DNA from: CAVRGQ01 sp963720785
GTDB lineage: Bacteria > Actinomycetota > Acidimicrobiia > IMCC26256 > DASPTH01
Reading direction: 5' to 3'
Assembly (NCBI GenBank): GCA_963720785.1
Contig: CAVRGQ010000004.1
Coordinates: 806,001 to 870,000, forward strand
Length of the DNA stretch: 64,000 nucleotides
Part shown: piece after piece, positions 39,145-49,360 of the stretch
Numbering within the stretch: position 1 is the first letter of the stretch
How the letters are laid out: each line of letters begins with the position of its first letter
Notes under the pieces: generated by a model
Told to the model about the DNA's origin: nothing
Databases searched by the model: none
The model's input: only the letters and a program-made list of their open reading frames with translations
Translations under genes and position numbers: made by a program

Positions 39145-39978
39145 ATGACTTCCGGACCACTCCGCACCAGCAGCGACGGTGGCGTGCTCACCGTCACCAT
39201 CGACATGCCCCCGCACAACATCGTCGGCGCCGAGTTCATCGTGGGCCTCCTGGACCTGCTCGCGCAGCTGGAGGCCGACGCCGAAACCCGGGTGGTCGTG
39301 TTCCGCAGCGCCGATCCCGACTTCTTCCTCATGCACGGCGACGTCGAGAACCTCCTCGCGATGCCGCTCGGCGATCCCGAGCCCGTCGACGAGCCCAACT
39401 TCGCCGCGATCAACTTCGAGCGGGTGCGCCGTCTCCCGATGCTCACCATCGCCGCGATCGACGGCGCGGCCCGAGGTGGCGGGGCGGAGTTCCTCGCCGC
39501 GCTCGACCTGCGCTACGCGTCGCCCGCGCGCGGTGCTCGGCCAGCCCGAGGTGCCGATGGGCATCCTGCCGGGTGCCGGAGGCACCACACGCCTGCCCCA
39601 TCTGCTCGGGCGCGCCGCGGCGCTCGAGGTGATCCTCACCGGTCGCGACGTCGCCGCGGAGGAGGCACTGGCGCTCGGCTGGGTGGACGCGGTCGTCCCC
39701 ACTGACGAGCTCGACGCCCGGGTCGACGCGCTCGCCCGACGGGTGGCGCGCATGCCCGGCGCGCGTCGATCGCCGCGGTGAAGCGGGTCGTCGACGCGTC
39801 ACTCGGCGCGCTCGACGACGCGCTGGTGCTCGAGAGCAACGAGCTGCTGCGCCTCACCGGGGCGGGCGCCCACACCGCGCGCATGACGCGCTTCCTCGAG
39901 CTCGGTGGTCAGACCCGTGAGGGCGAGACCCAGCGCATGGAGGAGCTCGTCGAGGCGATGCTCGCCGAGCCGATCTGA
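39145..39978 (+). CDS. Enoyl-CoA hydratase/isomerase family protein (two frame disruptions)
   Basis: About 277 residues of the crotonase fold. Oxyanion-hole stretches are IDGAARGGGAEFLAALDLRY and LPGAGGTTRLPHLLG. The frame is broken by one extra base near 39529 and one missing base near 39764; the tail KRVVDASLGALDDALVLE is intact to the stop at 39978. A catalytic Glu pair could not be confirmed at the usual places, so a non-hydratase role is possible. It is divergent from the K+ channel gene. Confidence 0.82.
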
Positions 39979-39993
39979 CCGAAGTGGCGATGC

Positions 39994-40666
39994 CTAGAGA
40001 GGGTCGAGCGCGGGGTGCGGCGCGGCGGGCGGTGCTGTCGGTGAGCGCGCGGTGGATCGCCATCAACGCGTCGGCCCGCTGCACCTCCGACGCGGTGAAC
40101 CGCAGCGAGATCGGGCGGGCGAGGAAGGCGAGGTTACGCGTGGGCTGCCCGCCGTCGGTGAGCGCGAGCACCCACACGGGTCCGGGCGCCTCCACGCCGA
40201 AGCCCGGCGGGATCTCCTCGGCGCGTTGCACCACCGGCAGCCCGCGCACCAGCGCGAGCCGCCCGGCCGCGACCTCGCGACCGTGGTCGATCGGGGCCAC
40301 CCACACCGCGGCGGCGGGGCAGGCCTCGCCCAACACCCGGGCGAGCACCGCGGGGTCGGCGTCGCCGTGCGCGGTCACGATGTCGCGTGCCCAGGCGAGC
40401 GCCTCGACCACCGGGTCGGTGCGCTCCGGGGCCGGGCTGCACGACAGCAGACGTCCCGCGCCGGTGCGCTCGAGCGCGGTGCCCAGCTCGCCCGGATCGA
40501 GACCGGTGAGGAACTCCACCACCAATTCGTCGACCGCGTTGCGGCCGTCGACCTCGTGGATGTCGACGGACACGACGTCCCCGTTCAGCTCCGACACCAC
40601 CGTGGCGACCTTGGCCAGGGCGCCGGGGAGATCGGGCAGCTCGACGCGGATGCTGTGCCTGCTCAT
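39994..40666 (-). CDS. ACT domain protein
   Basis: About 224 residues. The N-terminal 75 residues are a classical ACT domain (VELPDLPGALAKVATVVSEL then VVSVDIHEVDGRNAVDELVV); the remainder is an unrecognised alpha/beta region, perhaps another ligand-binding domain. As read the frame runs to 39854 and overlaps the converging crotonase by 125 bases. If one extra base near 40013 is ignored it ends PHPALDPL at 39994, 15 bases beyond the crotonase stop, which I prefer. No enzymatic partner is evident; a regulatory or amino-acid-sensing role is inferred. Confidence 0.7.
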
Positions 40667-40815
40667 GGGATCCAGGCTCGCCGGGCCGGGTTACGGGCGT
40701 GTGTCGCGGTCGTCTCCCAGGGGTGAAGGCGCTCCAGTCCCGGGCCGCTCCTGCCGAAAACGGTACGATTCGCACAACTGCAGCCGCTCGACGGCTGATT
40801 CGAGAGGGCGTACCC

Positions 40816-42768
40816 ATGCATGGTCGCGGCATCATCCACGCGTTGGTCGGACTCGTGGCACTCGTGAGTGCCCCGCTCGCAGTGGTGGCCCTCGCGGCCG
40901 CGCCGGCCGGTGCCACCACCGTGAGCAACGAGTCCGAGTTCCGCACTGCGTTCGCCAACGCTGCTGAGACGAGCATCACCCTCGGTGCGAACATCACGCT
41001 CACGTGTGGCGCGCCATCGGCTGCGCAGCGCACCAGCGCGACCGCGCTCACCATCGACGGTGGCGGCACCTTCTCGATCACGCAGACGTGCGCGAACACG
41101 CAGAACCTCGTGCAGAACGGCAGTGGCGCGATCAACCTCGTCGGTGTGACCCTCCACGGTGGCAACACCGGTGTGTCGTCGGTGACCGGCGACGTGACGG
41201 TCACCAACTCCACGATCGAGACCCTCACCGACGCGGCCGCGCAGGTCACCGGCATCAACGCCGGTGGCAGCGTCACGCTCGACCACTCCACCATCAACGA
41301 CCTGTCGGGTACCACCGGCACGCTGGGGATCCTGAGCTTCGGTGCGTCGGTCAACGTCACGAACGGCTCGACGATCACCAACATCGTGGGTACCGGATCC
41401 GCGATCGGCGTCGACGCGGCGACCGGTGCGCTCACCGTCACTGATTCCACGGTGGCGGAGGTGGATTCCGCCAACCTGGCCTACGGCCTCGACGCAGGCG
41501 CCGGCAACCTCGTCGTGACCGGTTCGCACGTCGGCCCGATCACGAGCACGACGAGCGCGTTCGGCGTGTTGGCCTCGGGCGGCGCGATCACGCTCGATCA
41601 ATCCGTCGTCGACGGTGTTGCCGGGAGCAACGGGCCGGCGCTCGGTGTCGCGGCCGCGGTCGGCACCATCGGAGCCCACGGGTCCACGGTCACGAACGTG
41701 GAGTCGTCGGGCGAAGCCGCGATCGGCGTCAGCGGGAACGCCGGCGTCACCCTCGAGGGCGTGCTCGTGCACGCCGTGACTTCGAAGACCACCAGCGCCA
41801 TCGGCGTGGTCACGAGCGGCACGGGAACGATCGCCGCCACCGGCACCACGGTGAGCGCGATCTCGGGCGCAGGCGACGCGTCGGCGCTCGGGGTGGGTGG
41901 CGGTTCGTCCACCAGCCTCTCGTTCTCGGCGATCGAGGACGTGACGATGTCGGGCACCGGCATCGCGATCGGTGCTGCCGGTGGCGACGTCGTCTTCACC
42001 GATTCGGCGATCAGCGGCACCTCGTCAGTGGGAGGTGAGGCCTTCGGCCTCGAATCCGCCGGCGACGCGCACGTGATCCGGTCCACGATCACCGGGACCT
42101 TCGCACCCGACTTCGCCGGCGGGGTCGGCACGGCCGGCGACGCGACCGTCGTGAACTCCACCATCACCGGGAACGCCGGCTTCGGCGTGCTGTCCAACGC
42201 GGATGCCACCATCGTCTACTCCGACATCGTGAACAACGGCACCACGGTCGAGTTGGCCGCGGGCTCGGTCCGCGCCGCGGAGTCGATCGAGCTCCCCGCC
42301 GGACTCGGGACGCTCGTCGTACCCGGGGCCGGGGTGCGAGCGCTGGCATCCGACTTCGGTCAGGTCACGGTCGACGGCACCCTCACGCTGTTCGGCACGG
42401 TCCTGGCGCAGCCGGTCGGTTCCTTCGAGAACTGCCCCACGCCCCAGACCGTGGTCTCGGCGGGCTACAACTTCGCCGACGACACGTCGTGCGCGCTCAC
42501 CGGCACCGGCGACCGTCAGGGTGCGGGGCTCGACCCGCAGCTGGGTGCGTTGGCGTTCAACGGCGGCCCCACGCAGACGTTGGCGATCGCGCAGACGAGC
42601 CCGTTGTTCGACGCGATCCCGGCGGCGGCCTGCCAGAGCGGCCCGGCGGCGGGGATCACCACCGACCAGCGCGGCGAGGCCCGGCCCAGCTACACCGGCT
42701 GCGACATCGGGGCCTTCGAGATCCAGGCCCCGGCGCCCGTGAACATCCTGCCCCGCTTTACGGGGTGA
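40816..42768 (+). CDS. Secreted right-handed beta-helix repeat protein (choice-of-anchor Q type)
   Basis: 650 residues. A signal peptide (hydrophobic core VGLVALVSAPLAVVALAAAP, likely cut after AGA) precedes a long run of imperfect beta-helix repeats of about 20-25 residues, such as GDVTVTNSTIETLTD and GAITLDQSVVDGVAGS. The C-terminal LGALAFNGGPTQTLAIAQTS and DIGAFEIQ are the choice-of-anchor Q signature found at the end of many such surface proteins. It is rich in Thr, Ser, Gly and poor in Lys. There is no LPxTG and no obvious membrane anchor, so it is secreted or loosely attached. Confidence 0.85.
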   Translation: MHGRGIIHALVGLVALVSAPLAVVALAAAPAGATTVSNESEFRTAFANAAETSITLGANITLTCGAPSAAQRTSATALTIDGGGTFSITQTCANTQNLVQNGSGAINLVGVTLHGGNTGVSSVTGDVTVTNSTIETLTDAAAQVTGINAGGSVTLDHSTINDLSGTTGTLGILSFGASVNVTNGSTITNIVGTGSAIGVDAATGALTVTDSTVAEVDSANLAYGLDAGAGNLVVTGSHVGPITSTTSAFGVLASGGAITLDQSVVDGVAGSNGPALGVAAAVGTIGAHGSTVTNVESSGEAAIGVSGNAGVTLEGVLVHAVTSKTTSAIGVVTSGTGTIAATGTTVSAISGAGDASALGVGGGSSTSLSFSAIEDVTMSGTGIAIGAAGGDVVFTDSAISGTSSVGGEAFGLESAGDAHVIRSTITGTFAPDFAGGVGTAGDATVVNSTITGNAGFGVLSNADATIVYSDIVNNGTTVELAAGSVRAAESIELPAGLGTLVVPGAGVRALASDFGQVTVDGTLTLFGTVLAQPVGSFENCPTPQTVVSAGYNFADDTSCALTGTGDRQGAGLDPQLGALAFNGGPTQTLAIAQTSPLFDAIPAAACQSGPAAGITTDQRGEARPSYTGCDIGAFEIQAPAPVNILPRFTG

Positions 42769-42780
42769 CGGGTACGGGGT

Positions 42781-42803
42781 GACCTGAGAGCCCTTCTCAG
42801 GTC
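42781..42803 (+). terminator. Stem-loop after beta-helix gene
   Basis: GACCTGAGA, five-base loop GCCCT, TCTCAGGTC: a perfect 9-base stem 12 bases after the stop codon. It has no T-run, as is common in GC-rich actinobacteria. Confidence 0.55.
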
Positions 42804-42843
42804 GCAGCCGCCGCAGTCCGTGCGCTCCCGTACGATGCGCGCC

Positions 42844-43245
42844 ATGGACGAGACGTCGCTCGAAGGCCAACTCGCGGCCATGCCGCTGTTCGCCGGGCTC
42901 ACGCCCGAACAGCTGGAAGAGGTCGCCGGCACCGTGCTCGACCGTCGGGTGAAGCCGGGCAAGGCCGTCATCAAGGCCGGGAACTGGGGCCACGAGCTGG
43001 TGCTGGTGCTCGAGGGCGAGGTCGACGTGCTGCGCGACGGGCAGGTCGTCGCCACCCTCGGTCCCGGCGATCACGTCGGCGAGATCGCGGTGCTCGACGA
43101 CTCCCGCCGCAACGCCACCGTCGTCGCCAGGACGCCCGTGGTCATCGGTGCGATCGACACCGGCCTGTTCCGCGTGCTGCTGCGCGACATCCCCGTGCTC
43201 GCCGACCGCGTCGCGGCGACCGCCGCCGAGCGCGACTGCGACTGA
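42844..43245 (+). CDS. Cyclic nucleotide-binding domain protein
   Basis: 133 residues that consist of one cNMP-binding domain: MPLFAGLTPEQLEEVA, then the beta-roll VIKAGNWGHELVLVLEGEVD and GPGDHVGEIAVLDDSRRNATV. In place of the classical RSA/RTA the phosphate-binding cassette reads GEIAVLDDSRRNATV, so an Arg is present. No DNA-binding domain. It is a free-standing sensor of cAMP/cGMP or a protein-interaction module. It ends 4 bases before the convergent HAD gene. Confidence 0.85.
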   Translation: MDETSLEGQLAAMPLFAGLTPEQLEEVAGTVLDRRVKPGKAVIKAGNWGHELVLVLEGEVDVLRDGQVVATLGPGDHVGEIAVLDDSRRNATVVARTPVVIGAIDTGLFRVLLRDIPVLADRVAATAAERDCD

Positions 43246-43249
43246 CGCG

Positions 43250-43883
43250 TCAGCCCACCACGAGACGCAGGAGCTCGTCCATCGCGGGCTGCGGGTCGCC
43301 GGTCACGAGGATGCCGTGCATCCCGAGCGCGCGCGCCGCATTGATGTTGCCGTCGAAGTCGTCGAGGAACACCGTGCGCTCCGCGTTCTCCACGCCGAGG
43401 CGCTCGAGCGCGATCGTGAAGATGCGCGGGTCGGGCTTGCGGATGCCCTCCTCACACGAGTCGACGATCACGTCGAACAACTCGTCGACCGGCACCATCC
43501 CGCGCCACGCATCGCCGTACTCCCGGATGTTGTTGGTGACGATCGCCGTGCGCACCCCGTGCTCGCGCACCTTGCGCACGGTGTCGACGACGACGGTGCG
43601 GTCGTGGTCCGCGCCGAGCGAGGAGAACATCTTCATGAGGTCGAACGGCGAGTCCGCGCGCCTCGGCCTCTGCGGCGATCTGCGCGAGGGCGTCGACCAT
43701 GCTCACCTCGCCCCGCTCGAGCTGGTGCCAGACGTGGTCGGTGTCGTCGTCGTACTGCCCGAAGACCAGCTCGACGAACTCGACCGGGTCGATGCCCTCC
43801 GACTCCGCGTAGGCATGCGCGGCGCCGAACGGCGACGGCGTGAAGACGCCGCCGAAGTCCCAGAGCACTGCGTCGATGCTCAT
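43250..43883 (-). CDS. HAD family hydrolase (frame disrupted near 43660)
   Basis: About 211 residues. Motif I is LWDFGGVFT, motif II VTNNIREYG, a Lys in EEGIRKPDPRIF, and motif IV VFLDDFDGN: a complete HAD phosphatase of the epoxide-hydrolase/YihX-like subgroup with a helical cap. The motif I nucleophile is D followed by FGG rather than DxD. One extra base near 43660 splits the cap domain (EARGL versus DSPFDLMKMF). Its ATG overlaps the stop of the upstream SDR (ATGA). Confidence 0.83.
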
Positions 43884-44812
43884 CAGAACTCGATCGCCCG
43901 GAACGCGGCCGCGGCCTCGGGGGCGAGGTGGTCGACACTCACGCGCACCTCGTCGGTCATGTCGGCGGGCAACTCCCAACCGTCGAGCGAGAGCAGCTCG
44001 GCCTCGCGCCCGACGTAGTCGTCGGGTTGCTCCCCGATCACGCCCACACACTCACCGAGCACGACGCGCGCGGCGCGACCGCCGCCGACCGAGAACGTCT
44101 CGCCGGTGATGGTGCACGCCTCGTGGCAGAGGTAGGCGACGAACGGCGCCACCTTCTCCGGCGGGAACCACGTGGACAGGAGATCGCGGAAGCTCTCGCT
44201 CGGCAGCTGCGCGGTCATGCGGGTGTACGCGGCGGGCATGATCGCGTTCACCCCGACGCCGGAGTAGCGGCCCTCGTGCGCCATCGCGCGCGAGAAGCCG
44301 AAGATCGCGGCCTTGCCGGTGAGGTAGGGGCTGGTGAACGGCGTGCCGAACACCGACGCCGACGACGTCATCACGACGCGTGCGTCGTCGGCGGCCTTGA
44401 GGTGCGGCCACGCGGCACGCGTGACCTCGACCGTGCCGCGCAGGTGGGTGTCGAAGATGCGCTCCCAGTCGGCGACGGGCATCTCGTCGAGCGGACCGCC
44501 GCCGGTGAGCCCGGCGTTGTTCACAAGGATGTCGATGCGGCCGAATGTGTCGAGCGCGTGGGCGACGATGTCGGCGGCGCCGCCGAGCACGCTGTTCGTG
44601 TCGGCGACCGCGGTACCGCCGGCGTCGGTGATCGCAGCGACGACCTGGGCGGCCATCGACGCGTCGCCCGGCGCGCCGGAGGTGGTGACGCCCGGGTCGT
44701 TCACCAGCACCTGGCACCCACGCGAGGCGAGCAGCCGTGCGTGGCACGCACCGAGGCCGCCGCCGGCGCCGGTGATCACCGCCACCTTCCCGTCGAAGCG
44801 CAGCTCCGTCAT
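43883..44812 (-). CDS. SDR family oxidoreductase (MFE-type 3-hydroxyacyl-CoA dehydrogenase-like)
   Basis: 309 residues. GKVAVITGAGGGLGACHARL and LVNDPGV resemble the SDR domain of multifunctional enzyme type 2 (peroxisomal hydroxyacyl-CoA dehydrogenase), as does SPYLTGKAAIFGFSRAMAHE with the catalytic Tyr/Lys. The start is the ATG at 44812 because it has GGAGAAG upstream, rather than 44830. Divergent from another SDR 99 bases away. It probably oxidises a CoA-linked or steroid-like alcohol. Confidence 0.88.
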   Translation of the reverse strand: MTELRFDGKVAVITGAGGGLGACHARLLASRGCQVLVNDPGVTTSGAPGDASMAAQVVAAITDAGGTAVADTNSVLGGAADIVAHALDTFGRIDILVNNAGLTGGGPLDEMPVADWERIFDTHLRGTVEVTRAAWPHLKAADDARVVMTSSASVFGTPFTSPYLTGKAAIFGFSRAMAHEGRYSGVGVNAIMPAAYTRMTAQLPSESFRDLLSTWFPPEKVAPFVAYLCHEACTITGETFSVGGGRAARVVLGECVGVIGEQPDDYVGREAELLSLDGWELPADMTDEVRVSVDHLAPEAAAAFRAIEF

Positions 44813-44911
44813 GTTCTTCTCCGATCCCATCGGCCCATCGGCCCGTCGTCCCGGCGCGCACCCTGGCTCCGGTGCGGCGAGCCGTCATCCTGGCATGGAA
44901 CACTGCCGCCC

Positions 44912-45682
44912 ATGGATCGAGAGAAGCTGAGCACCCTGTTCGACCTCACCGGTCGCGTGGCCATCGTCACCGGCGGCACCCGCGGCATCGGTCGTGCCAT
45001 TGCCGAGGGCTTCGCCGCGGCCGGCGCCAAGGTGGTGGTGGCCAGTCGCAAGGCCGAGGCCTGCGCCGAGACCCAGGCCCACCTCGAGGCGATGGGCGCC
45101 GAGGCCCTCGGCGTGGCGACCAACATGAGCAGCCTGGAAGACGTCGAGGCGCTGGTGCAGGCCACCGTGGACCGCTTCGGCGCGATCGACATCATCGTGA
45201 ACAACGCGGCCAACGCCCTCACCCAGCCGCTCGGCCAGTTCACCCCCGAGGCGTGGCAGAAGTCGTACGACGCCAACCTGCGCGGGCCGGTGTTCCTCGT
45301 GCAGTACGCGTTGCCGTACCTCACCGCGAGCCCGCACGCATCGGTGATCAACGTCATCTCCGCCGGTGCGTTCCTCGCCGCACCGAACGTGGCGATGTAC
45401 TCGGGTGCGAAGGCCGGCCTCATGGCCTTCACCCGGGCCATGGGTAGCGACTTCGCCAAGCTGGGCATCCGCGTGAACGCGCTCGCTCCGGGAACGGTCG
45501 ACACCGACATGGTGCGCAACAACCCGCCCGAGGTCCAGCAGTCGATGGCCAACGCTGCGCCGATGAAGCGCGCCGCGCACCCCGACGAGATGGTCGGCCC
45601 CGCGATCTTCCTCGCGTCCGATGCCGGGAGCTTCGTCACCAGCCAGGTCATCCTCGCCGACGGCGGCCTCATCCCGCACTAG
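44912..45682 (+). CDS. SDR family oxidoreductase
   Basis: 256 residues with the full SDR set: TGGTRGIGRAIAEGF, NNAANALT, the catalytic serine in VISAGAF, YSGAKAG, and the C-terminal ILADGGLIPH. The ATG at 44912 lies in the shared upstream region with the divergent SDR. A typical 3-ketoacyl reductase-like family member; substrate unknown. Confidence 0.9.
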   Translation: MDREKLSTLFDLTGRVAIVTGGTRGIGRAIAEGFAAAGAKVVVASRKAEACAETQAHLEAMGAEALGVATNMSSLEDVEALVQATVDRFGAIDIIVNNAANALTQPLGQFTPEAWQKSYDANLRGPVFLVQYALPYLTASPHASVINVISAGAFLAAPNVAMYSGAKAGLMAFTRAMGSDFAKLGIRVNALAPGTVDTDMVRNNPPEVQQSMANAAPMKRAAHPDEMVGPAIFLASDAGSFVTSQVILADGGLIPH

Positions 45683-45777
45683 GCGCAAGGCGGGGACGCC
45701 GAGGAGTGAGCGGTGCCGAGGGCGCCTGCGCCCGAGCAGCGAACGACGGGAGAGGGGCGACGTGACACCATTGGCCG

Positions 45778-45795
45778 GATGTTGTATACAACATC
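45778..45795. promoter_or_regulatory. Perfect palindrome, operator-like (site A)
   Basis: GATGTTGTATACAACATC is an 18-base perfect palindrome 62 bases before the ABC substrate-binding protein start. Its core GTTGTATACAAC resembles operators of FadR/VanR-type GntR repressors. It shares TATRCRAYWTYM with three other sites in this island (50.0, 57.4 and 58.5 kb). Confidence 0.6.
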
Positions 45796-45857
45796 ACACC
45801 CGGTCGACGTTCGGCCGGGCCCGGGCTGCCGAGGGCACCCGGTCGAAGGGGGGACAG

Positions 45858-47123
45858 ATGAAGAGGCCGTTCAAGCGGTCGCGTCTCGTCGTCGGAGTCG
45901 CGCTCGTCGCGGCTCTCGCCGCGAGTGCGCTGGCCGGCACCGTCGGAAATGCGGGCGCCGCCCGTTCCGTGCGCGGATTCGACGGGTCGACGATCACCGT
46001 CGCCAGTCTGGGCGTGAAGGCGCAGTTCGAGGGTGGTGTCACCCGGGGCGTCAATGCACGCATCAAGCGCTTCAACGACACCAACGAGATCAAGGGCGTC
46101 CAGATCAAGTGGACGGAGTTCGCCGACGACGCGCAGAACGACGCCACCGCGCTCAACGAGGTGCGTCGTCTGGTCACCCAGACCGGCATCTTCGGGATCG
46201 TCGGTGACACTTCGGCGAACAACCCCGGCGACTACCTCAACCAGCAGCACGTGCCCTACTTCGGCTGGGCGTTCGACAACACGTACTGCTCGCACAACCC
46301 GACCAAGAAGCTCTACGGGTTCGGGTACAACGGGTGCCTCGTTCCTGCCGATCCGTCGGTGATGGGTGACAACGGCTTCCTGTCGGTCAAGTACGTGGCC
46401 GAGAAGTCGGGGCACAAGGCACCGACGCTGGCGATCTTCTCCAACGACACCGAGTCCGGCAAGAACTCGGTGAAGTACCAGCAGATCGCGTACAAGGGCG
46501 CGGGCTACAAGATCGTCGCCACCAACAACCAGATGCCGATCCCGCCGGTCGCCGACTACACGCCGTACGCGAACGCGATGCTCACGGCCGACAACGGCAA
46601 CCCGCCCGACGCGATCCTCTGCCTCCTGGCGACGGACTGCATCGGCATGTTCACCCAGATCAGCGCATCGGGCTACAAGGGCATCTACATCAGCTCGCTG
46701 TACTCAGACATCCTGGTCAAGGCGCTCAACGGCAGCGCGGCCAACGTCTCGGTGGTGCCGCTCGACGCAACCACCAACAACGCGGGCCAGGTGCAGATGA
46801 AGAAGGACCTCGACGCCTACGAGTCGGGAGCGAGCGGCAAGGTCGACACCGCGACCATTGCCGGGTACTCGTCGACCGACATGTTCATCCAGGCGTTGAA
46901 GACGGTGGCCAAGAAGGGCAAGAGCGCGATCACGCCCGAGGCGGTCCAGAAGGTGGCGTCCACGCAGACCTGGCAGATCAAGGGTCTCGCCGGGCCGACC
47001 AGCTACCCGAAGTCGACGGTGAGCCCGTACCCCACCTGCACCTCGCTGGTCGTCAGCGACGGCGCCAAGTGGAGCACGGTCGAGCCGTTCGCCTGCTCGA
47101 ACAAGCAGTTCCCGGTCAAGTGA
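45858..47123 (+). CDS. ABC transporter substrate-binding protein (Leu/Ile/Val-type)
   Basis: 421 residues. A signal peptide MKRPFKRSRLVVGVALVAAL is cleaved near NAGAARS; the mature protein has the periplasmic-binding-protein fold type I, with FGIVGDTSANNPGDYL and YSSTDMFIQALKTVAKKG. There is no lipobox Cys, unusual for a Gram-positive binding protein. No permease or ATPase gene is nearby, so it is an orphan. GGGGGGAC precedes the ATG. It is followed by a strong terminator. Probably takes up a carboxylate or amino acid-like compound. Confidence 0.88.
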   Translation: MKRPFKRSRLVVGVALVAALAASALAGTVGNAGAARSVRGFDGSTITVASLGVKAQFEGGVTRGVNARIKRFNDTNEIKGVQIKWTEFADDAQNDATALNEVRRLVTQTGIFGIVGDTSANNPGDYLNQQHVPYFGWAFDNTYCSHNPTKKLYGFGYNGCLVPADPSVMGDNGFLSVKYVAEKSGHKAPTLAIFSNDTESGKNSVKYQQIAYKGAGYKIVATNNQMPIPPVADYTPYANAMLTADNGNPPDAILCLLATDCIGMFTQISASGYKGIYISSLYSDILVKALNGSAANVSVVPLDATTNNAGQVQMKKDLDAYESGASGKVDTATIAGYSSTDMFIQALKTVAKKGKSAITPEAVQKVASTQTWQIKGLAGPTSYPKSTVSPYPTCTSLVVSDGAKWSTVEPFACSNKQFPVK

Positions 47124-47147
47124 TCTGAACGCTCTCCCCATGGAGCG

Positions 47148-47179
47148 GATCGGGGCGGCCCTTCGGGGCCGCCCCGATC
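47148..47179. terminator. Strong bidirectional terminator
   Basis: A perfect 14-base stem (GATCGGGGCGGCCC and its complement) capped by the stable TTCG tetraloop, between the converging binding-protein and molybdopterin genes. The stem is extremely GC-rich, and AATTCC follows on the plus strand. Confidence 0.85.
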
Positions 47180-47201
47180 AATTCCCCGATCGCTCGCCCG
47201 A

Positions 47202-49341
47202 TCACCTGGCGGAGCGGAGCTCGACGGGAAGTGCGCTCTGGCGGCACTGGCCCACGAGCGGCTCGTAGTCGACGTCGTCGGCGATCAGCGCGTTGGTGCA
47301 CGCGCCGCCGTTCCCGCTGTCCCACGCGTGGGCCATCGACACCACGCCCCGCCGGAGTGCCATATCGGCACGCGCGATGCCGACGACGGAGCCGTGCGCC
47401 GAGGTGATCTCGACGGCGTCGCCGTCGGCCAGCGACAGCATGGCGAGGTCGTCGGGGTGCAGGTAGGCCGGGTTCCCCGGTCCCTTCGCCTGCAGCGCGT
47501 CGAGGTGCACGCCGGTCGAGTTGAACACCTGGCGCAGTCGCCGGCTGGTGAGCAGGAAGCCCGGCCGGTCGCCGCCTTCGTCCTGCGGCTCCGCGGCGAC
47601 CAGCGCGAGGTCGTCGAGGAACAACGGCGGCGCGAGGTCGAAGCGCGCGGCATGTTCGTTCGGCGGGTCGATCGTCATGCGCGCGTCCTCGAACACCTTG
47701 CCGCTGGGGTGTCGCTTCACCTCGGCCAGGGGCACGCGCGCGTCGGCGGCCTCGATCTCCATCAGCTCGTCGGTGGTGGGCAACGTGTCGATGTCGACCG
47801 CACGCGGCTCGCTCACCGGTGGCCCGAGGGGAGCGCGCCCGAGGAACAACGGGATTCGCATGCGGTGGGCGAGTCCCCAGAACAGCTCCCACTCGTCGAT
47901 GACGTCACCCTCGGCCTCGATGATCGCGGGCGTGTACTGCGCGAACGGCGTCGGGAAGTACCACTCGAGGTGGCGCGTGTAGTCGGGCTTCTCGAGCGAG
48001 AGCTTGGCCCCGAACACGTAGTCGGCGAGCTGCGCGGTGGGGGAGAGGATCGTGTCCGTGCAGACGAGCAGGTCGAGGGATTCCAGCGCGGCCCGCACCT
48101 TGGCCTGCCCCGGGAACGACACCGCCGGGTTGCCGCCGTTGCAGATCAACGCGCGGATCTGCCCCTCGCCCGGGGTCAGGATCTCGTCGGCGAGCCCGGC
48201 CGACGGCTGCTCCCAGTTCAACGTGCGCAGGCCCCGCACGCGCGGCTGCGGCAGGTAGCCCCAGAACTCGCGCTGGCGGGAGGGCTCCTTCGCGCGGCTG
48301 GTACGGCGCCCCGAGCACGCCCGCGTGGTTCACCGGGTCACCGGCCCGCCCGTAGCGACCGCAGAGCGTGTTGAGCGCGCACACGAGCATCTCGGTCGAC
48401 AGCGGGTGCGGGGCCATGTTGGGCCCGGTGCCCGCGACCGCCGAGCCGCGCGGCCCGCGGGCGAACAGACGCGCCGCGGCGACGACGTCGTCGGCCGGGA
48501 CGCCCGCGCGCTGCTCCACGTACGCGAGGTCGAACGGCTCGACCGCGGCGCGCAGCTCGGCGAGCCGCGACGCGTGCTGCGCGACGAACTCGCGGTCGTA
48601 GAGCTCCTCGTCGATGATCAGGCGCACCATCCCGGCGAGCAACGTGGGGTCCTCACCCGGTCGCACCGGGAGGTGGATCGCCGCGTGCTGCGCGGTCTCC
48701 GTGCGGCGCGGGTCGATCACGATCGGCTGCAGCCCGCGGCGAACCTCGTCGCGCAGGTACCGCAGCGAATCGGGGCACGGGAGCTTCACCCCCTCCACGA
48801 GGAACGAGGTGAGCGGGTTGGTGCCCACGAACAGCACGACATCGGACGACGAGATCGGCTGGAGCCCGCCCTGCCAGTACCCGTGGAGCGCGCCGGCCAT
48901 GCTCTTCGCCGGTTGGTCGACGGTGACCGTCGTGTAGAACGACGGCGAGCCGATCCCCTCCAGCCAGCTCAGCGCGAGCGCGAACCCGACGTTCGCCCAC
49001 GACTTCGTGCCGTTGTACAGCGCGACCGAGCGCGGTCCGTACTCCTCGATGATCCCTTCGAGCCGCAGCGCGACCTCGTCCATCGCCTGCTCGCTCGGGA
49101 TCTCCACGAACGCGCCGTCCCCGAAGTCGCCCCCGTGGCCGTCCCCGCGCCGCAGCGTGCCCCGCAGGCGGTCGGGATGGTGGTGCTGCGCCGGGAGGTT
49201 GCGGCCCTTCTCACACGTGAACCCGCGCGACACCGCATGGTCGGGATCACCGTGCACCGCCAGCACTCGCCCGTCCTCCACGTCGACGCGAATGCCGCAG
49301 TACGCGTGGCAGAAGCGGCAGATCGTCGTGTGCGTCTCCAT
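47202..49341 (-). CDS. Molybdopterin-dependent oxidoreductase, DMSO reductase family (frame disrupted near 48310)
   Basis: About 713 residues. CRFCHAYCGIRVDVEDGRV...GFTCEKG gives the four Cys of the N-terminal [4Fe-4S] domain; VLFVGTNPLTSF and ALNTLCGRYGRAGDPVN bind the cofactor; the C-terminal beta-barrel has PDDLAMLSLADGDAVEIT. One extra base near 48310 separates VNHAGVLG from RTSRAKEPSRQREFW. No separate iron-sulfur or membrane subunit is next to it, so it probably works with a soluble partner. Substrate unknown; a hydroxylation or dehydrogenation step of the catabolic island is likely. Confidence 0.88.
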
Positions 49342-49360
49342 GGACTGCTCCTTCAGGGCT

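Noticed and set aside
40816..42768. DNA-level tandem repeats in the beta-helix gene
   Set aside because: The repeats are visible at protein level only; unit sequences are too diverged to be called a nucleotide repeat array.
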